From positions 1 through 27,279 of IMG/VR virus record IMGVR_UViG_3300008267_001353: a DNA stretch of 27,279 nt, one strand, 5' to 3'. This document shows, one piece after another, positions 26,001 through 27,279 of the stretch. The number at the start of each line of letters is the position of its first letter. The stretch's first letter is position 1. The translations under genes were made by a program, and so were the position numbers. The DNA comes from a virus. Under the pieces are notes generated by a model that was not told where the DNA came from, made no database searches, and saw only the letters and a list, made by a program, of their open reading frames with translations.

Positions 26001-26229
26001 GGCTTCAAAGTATAAAATAATATTTGACCAAGAAATACAAAATGTTTCAGCTGAAAATATATTTGTTACAGGTTTCACTAAAACATGGATAGAAAAGTTC
26101 CCGTACGATAAATCTAGTTCCACTGCAAATTTATATGAAACATTTAAAACAACAAACCCTGGAGACTTTTCAGAACTTGAAAATAAAGTTAGAGAATCTT
26201 ATAAAATAGTAAGAGCTAGACTTACTTAA
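19993..26229 (+). CDS. Giant baseplate protein with hub-like C-terminal region
   Basis: 2078 aa, the largest gene here, overlapping the gp53-like gene by 11 nt. The N-terminal ~240 residues (ECNLQPRSRLLVG, EFFLTLKGYYGKAIRCPLFL, QKFSASLDQTSGNFIINCTF) look like a beta-rich tail domain. Residues about 250-560 include helical, Lys/Glu-rich stretches. Around 1776-1815 the pattern QPMMYFVLRNMPLFAGTYMI then TQVEHVVTPSNFTTKITGTR resembles the C-terminal barrel of baseplate hub proteins of the gp27/gpD/Mu gp44 type. Residues after about 1900 form a separate globular domain (SYIVHTLFYIKSYKNTSFNY, FVTGFTKTWIEKFPYDKSS), which might be a cell-wall-active domain; no catalytic motif is certain. A fusion of wedge and hub functions is inferred; no similarity search was done. 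Confidence 0.6.
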   Translation: MASSTNNQIIYNKAFDNIFVIDPNKVINKDGFAEERNIAQEDLIMYANLECNLQPRSRLLVGENSQSLETVNIASVNFLKPNNQDYLTTNWTGLQSDFANPKVINSELLGITNISYVCKLDFAATVNITMEDIRGRALFESGNDSVYSVFFNQPPPEFFLTLKGYYGKAIRCPLFLQKFSASLDQTSGNFIINCTFNAYRFNVMIDITMGDIKGLPLMYQRQVNEAIQSETSTTQQASVDQLNGGAVKINSYQSSEGRDVMNQVYDRYKQLGLVDKDFPNLTVLELISRLENFEKKYQESLGQVSTQAITDAKQFDSLLTNFAQEIFFLKNPLSWKDEFLEIKDYYVVNDKGVLQKVYTYNKNTYNNLRFDDALAKLNSIIEKNNKLLEDAPTFGIKGGTGNRRVAVNIKNSNVVPNPYYIANPSTIDVVETAKERFGTKTPSNSQLNIIANELKRLDETRIKIEEQRSQAEPPKNPVELPYFFRFDGEGFFLDEINKAKKALTVQVQDIEKEIAERINEILKSEAGIGFEPNIRNIFAVILASTDGFLRLLDKVHIKAFDERDNPKKKKVVSNDVKQEPNSPVYPWPEYSKEILVDGEPKYDLNYPGDPDSIKETGADDYQVWPEVQFVEEFQKAYLERLPKNVNTTPEASNANAIKRLLIAAFDTPSNNAYSFLQISPFLFEIWERIQAISHYQGFARLDRYENILNFLEAFEATNMKIGIGQNSTELSDFLKEYRFTSETFLQFLESSSPKSYELLIRGQYTTSYLKEELQNNSKFVFQELPPVDAAIQTDSDGAKVEETMNKYLQATDKNSLFFTDILPFASVDWNKDNLYEGNGNNTIDKVFRTNASIFYNSKTKKIVNYTSDFTLDGKGENNKNRPFNYFVSTSSVIDYNVVSNDMVGFFNTRVTEPKKSSYTEGRIDNFFCGDTITSITSSMLNTPFFIRAIQQGVTRERAGDANPYLEAGYFFLNSLPLVNLKWPYRNSDDTKNNYLGPCFTKYGAIHSVPKMWAAKIGSIWYRYKTWVNTGNDILSGVTGNFDQNANYDPIGSDPAREYRFTSTTNSYRIVLTESVVDSNLYTNDVINVGFYPVLLNDFFYFLNGRNLYSSNDTLEADIQAEIDNNNLVIVTNSLSQLSKEAGYDTNNPLNWLFYSTYSVLFRNVNPAADGNILNNYYSAPSFGSVISQVKYECFKNNLLVKPVVGNQNVYNGSVRFLWGGTHFGYFPTINRVSPPDQYISWTRNDDWSWHLFLNTFGESGQLDYVEDLFGVFSFDELNDFENEYFNFCKSEKQTVSKFNIQTILKNSIQVNRDDFWDDDSNALLNKFQRSQQVNFNSNINTFINDNVLYQKGNPTNFDYPLFSYFSANPLKGVSTDVEKYQTTNNAVPTTANTQSFAISKITYPEAWRTLETYVGFSSLSGVGYFGESSTITDFFPDFDIAFTSENIIRFAPVIKIYATQKYLGNVTNKDEFVVLMSQFIDGVNSFRDIVFDNTYLKLQNTISNAKTTTKIEDNSKTSGEQAKIEYYYLFKSINDKWISARNYNTDTLFQDIVFLDRGSRDLGGEVIVDVFWVVDFLKGNDGMAIYNVLDEIARFHRFVPFYTPSYLNFYGANEPGSGRNDEDENSAANSIFGTFLEVDYYASKPKMVCQYTEQPSEHLPSKNIKSGYKDDSWNFEQPTNNPIVENLSLKQEKNDWSRTNKAAGLIVDFGVQNQSIFQAIQVSQDLGKATSESFQAEINLANVMRGTNTYTQNVSLFNIYKTRSYQAVITLMGNVMIQPMMYFVLRNMPLFAGTYMITQVEHVVTPSNFTTKITGTRQKLATLPVKNKLMETIKSQFVAKLLNDLETKRTTQKQLETNSIQARNNVANNVSNNFTPTQNPICQPNVAYSSFSGVTTPSQQTIPVRDMFDSILAKIRQMNSGSNVGDNLSYIVHTLFYIKSYKNTSFNYYGNNPAFIPISPGTPKWGGDLGNYFSKEYMCLTGPSNTSESYGVFPNLDNAIEFTASKYKIIFDQEIQNVSAENIFVTGFTKTWIEKFPYDKSSSTANLYETFKTTNPGDFSELENKVRESYKIVRARLT

Positions 26230-26247
26230 ATTTAATAATAATCGATA

Positions 26248-26255
26248 TATTTATA
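26248..26255 (+). promoter_or_regulatory. TATTTATA leader element of the 74-aa gene
   Basis: TATTTATA lies 14 nt before the ATG at 26270, in an AT-rich gap of 40 nt. GATAT (26244-26248) and ATATC (26265-26269) flank it as an inverted repeat ending at the ATG. No Shine-Dalgarno site is present. Confidence 0.45.
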
Positions 26256-26269
26256 TATAAATTAATATC

Positions 26270-26494
26270 ATGGACGTAAAACAATTATTGGATAATTACC
26301 TTGGAAGAAAAACAAGAATTACAGAAAAAGATGCCGGAAACGGATTTAAAGAAGTTTGTGATTTAGATACAGGAGATTGTTACACAATTAGAATGAAAGA
26401 TGGTTTGATTGAAAGAGTAGATAATACTTACATGTCAAACAGAAAAATTAATGTTGAAACAAAATCTGGAATAAAACAACTATTAAACGGATAA
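26270..26494 (+). CDS. Small hypothetical protein (74 aa)
   Basis: Not recognised. A small, mixed-charge soluble protein: MDVKQLLDNYLGRKTRITEK, then a probable beta hairpin (FKEVCDLDTGDCYTIRMKDG, LIERVDNTY), ending in a KSGIKQLLNG helix. Two Cys (in VCDLDTGDC) flank a turn. It has its own TATTTATA leader element, and the next gene starts 5 nt after its stop, so the two form an operon. Because it follows the giant baseplate gene it may be a tail or head accessory, but nothing in the sequence shows this. Confidence 0.7.
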   Translation: MDVKQLLDNYLGRKTRITEKDAGNGFKEVCDLDTGDCYTIRMKDGLIERVDNTYMSNRKINVETKSGIKQLLNG

Positions 26495-26498
26495 TAAA

Positions 26499-27152
26499 AT
26501 GAATATTTCTGAAACTATCTTAGAAGAACTTAGAAGATATAATAAAATTAATAATTATATATCTGAACAAGAAGTGGGTTTACCACCGGCTGAAGACCCA
26601 GCGGCTGGAGCTCCACCGGCACCAGAAGTGGCACCACCGGCAGAACCGGGGGCAACTCCTACACCTGAGGCTCCGGCAACAACAGAACCTACACCTGTTG
26701 ATGTTGAAAATGACCCGGATGTTGAAAAAATTGGAGAGGAGGAAGATACTACAGAAGAACTTGAAATTACAGACCTTGTAAAATCACAACAAAACATTGA
26801 AACAAAACAGGAGGAGTATTTTAACAATTTATTTGCACAACTTACAAATTTAGAACAGAAACTATCTGATATGGACCAAGTTATGAATAAACTTAATGAC
26901 TTGGAATCAAAAATAGAAAAGTATAGACCAAAGACTCCACAAGAAAAACTTGAACTCAGAAGTTTAGATTCAGGTCCTTATAATCAAAAACTTACCGATT
27001 TTTTTACTGATAAACAACAGGATATTGAAAAATCAGGAAAAAATGAATATGTTTTAACAACTGATGAAGTTGAAGACTATGCACCATCAGAAATTAAAAC
27101 AACTTTTAATGATTATGGTGAACCTGAAGATTTTAGACAACTCAAATACTAA
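26499..27152 (+). CDS. Pro/Ala-rich and coiled-coil protein (217 aa), function unknown
   Basis: Three parts are visible. Residues 1-25 form a helix-like start (MNISETILEELRRYNKINNY). Residues about 27-70 are a linker of Pro, Ala and Glu (PPAEDPAAGAPPAPEVAPPA), unusually GC-rich at DNA level for this genome. From about 90 on there is an acidic helix and a clear coiled-coil region (LFAQLTNLEQKLSDMDQVMN, KLNDLESKIEKY), then a tail ending GEPEDFRQLKY. Scaffold, prohead core or virion accessory proteins can have this layout; that is inference. I-x-E sites near the N-terminus (ISE, ILE, ISE at residues 3-23) match the T4-type head protease consensus (I/L)xE, but such short motifs are common. Probably co-transcribed with the 74-aa gene. 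Confidence 0.75.
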   Translation: MNISETILEELRRYNKINNYISEQEVGLPPAEDPAAGAPPAPEVAPPAEPGATPTPEAPATTEPTPVDVENDPDVEKIGEEEDTTEELEITDLVKSQQNIETKQEEYFNNLFAQLTNLEQKLSDMDQVMNKLNDLESKIEKYRPKTPQEKLELRSLDSGPYNQKLTDFFTDKQQDIEKSGKNEYVLTTDEVEDYAPSEIKTTFNDYGEPEDFRQLKY

Positions 27153-27168
27153 TTGATATTTTATATTA

Positions 27169-27200
27169 TTTGACTTTTACGGCTGACACATTTATTATTG
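27169..27200 (+). promoter_or_regulatory. Possible host-type promoter before the last gene
   Basis: TTTG at 27169-27172 and TATTATTG at 27193-27200, 20 nt apart, approach the Bacteroidota promoter consensus TTTG-N19-21-TAnnTTTG (one mismatch). The same sequence also reads TTGACT-N17-TATTAT, close to a sigma-70 promoter. It lies about 30 nt before the last start, which has no TATTTATA element. It may mark a gene read by the host polymerase early in infection. Confidence 0.35.
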
Positions 27201-27228
27201 TATATTAACTATTAAATTATATTTTATT

Positions 27229-27279
27229 ATGGCGACAAATTCTTTAGATGCTGTTCTCGCTCAGTATGAAAAAGCGAAA
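27229..27279 (+). CDS. Start of a gene cut by the window edge
   Basis: ATG at 27229 opens a frame that runs to the window end: MATNSLDAVLAQYEKAK. The A/T-rich leader without Shine-Dalgarno site matches the other genes, and a host-type promoter lies upstream. With 17 residues the family cannot be told. A short N-terminal helix of this kind is compatible with a gp32-type single-strand DNA-binding protein, but that is only a guess. Confidence 0.5.
   Translation, partial: MATNSLDAVLAQYEKAK

Noticed and set aside
26555-26827. Minus-strand 90-aa Gly/Ser/Ala frame
   Set aside because: Antisense image of the Pro/Ala-rich linker; low complexity only.
1-27279. tRNA genes, CRISPR array, integrase, insertion sequence
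   Set aside because: Non-coding gaps are short (118 nt at most) and none holds a cloverleaf, regular repeat-spacer units or terminal inverted repeats; no recombinase-like protein is encoded.

Overview
The window is a stretch of a tailed, contractile-tail bacteriophage genome of T4-like (myovirus) type. It is AT-rich and gene-dense, with almost no non-coding DNA. A tail sheath, a tail tube, a T4 gp15-like completion protein, a gp53-like wedge protein and a tape-measure-like protein occur in a recognisable head-neck/tail/baseplate order. The host is probably a member of the Bacteroidota. Nearly all start codons lack a Shine-Dalgarno sequence and instead follow A/T-rich leaders, and almost all stops are TAA. 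This host call is an inference from translation signals, not from a host gene.

Layout. Positions 1-2600 are on the minus strand: the start of a gp13-like neck protein (cut by the window edge), a Mn-type superoxide dismutase and a SNF2-type helicase. From 2638 the plus strand carries a probable gp14-like neck protein, a gp15-like tail completion protein, a very large sheath protein (1056 aa), a HAD-type phosphatase, the tail tube, a T4 gp26/PF12322-like baseplate or tail-assembly protein followed by a 45-aa ORF, a tape-measure region split over two frames, a large baseplate protein split over two frames, a gp53-like wedge protein and a giant 2078-aa baseplate protein. Two small proteins and the first codons of another gene end the window. 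A small ribbon-helix-helix-like gene lies on the minus strand between the gp15-like and sheath genes.

How it works together. The plus-strand genes build the neck, sheath, tube, tape measure and baseplate. Sheath and tube, needed in many copies, each have their own upstream ACACTATTTAT element and a strong hairpin terminator behind them. A TATTTATA-like element lies 0 to 33 nt upstream of about ten starts on both strands, always in the sense of the gene. It is the best candidate for a phage promoter or start element and is the reverse complement of the T4 late promoter box.

Most notable: (1) a phage superoxide dismutase with all metal ligands, sitting with a SNF2 helicase as an inverted insert between gp13-like and gp14-like neck genes; (2) the TATTTATA leader element, often nested in AT-rich dyads; (3) a possible +1 frameshift (TTT TTT C) joining the gp26-like gene to the 45-aa ORF, at the usual place of tail assembly chaperones; (4) two -1 frame breaks, in the tape measure and in the large baseplate gene, which are either assembly errors at short A runs or real. 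No tRNA, CRISPR, integrase or insertion sequence was seen.
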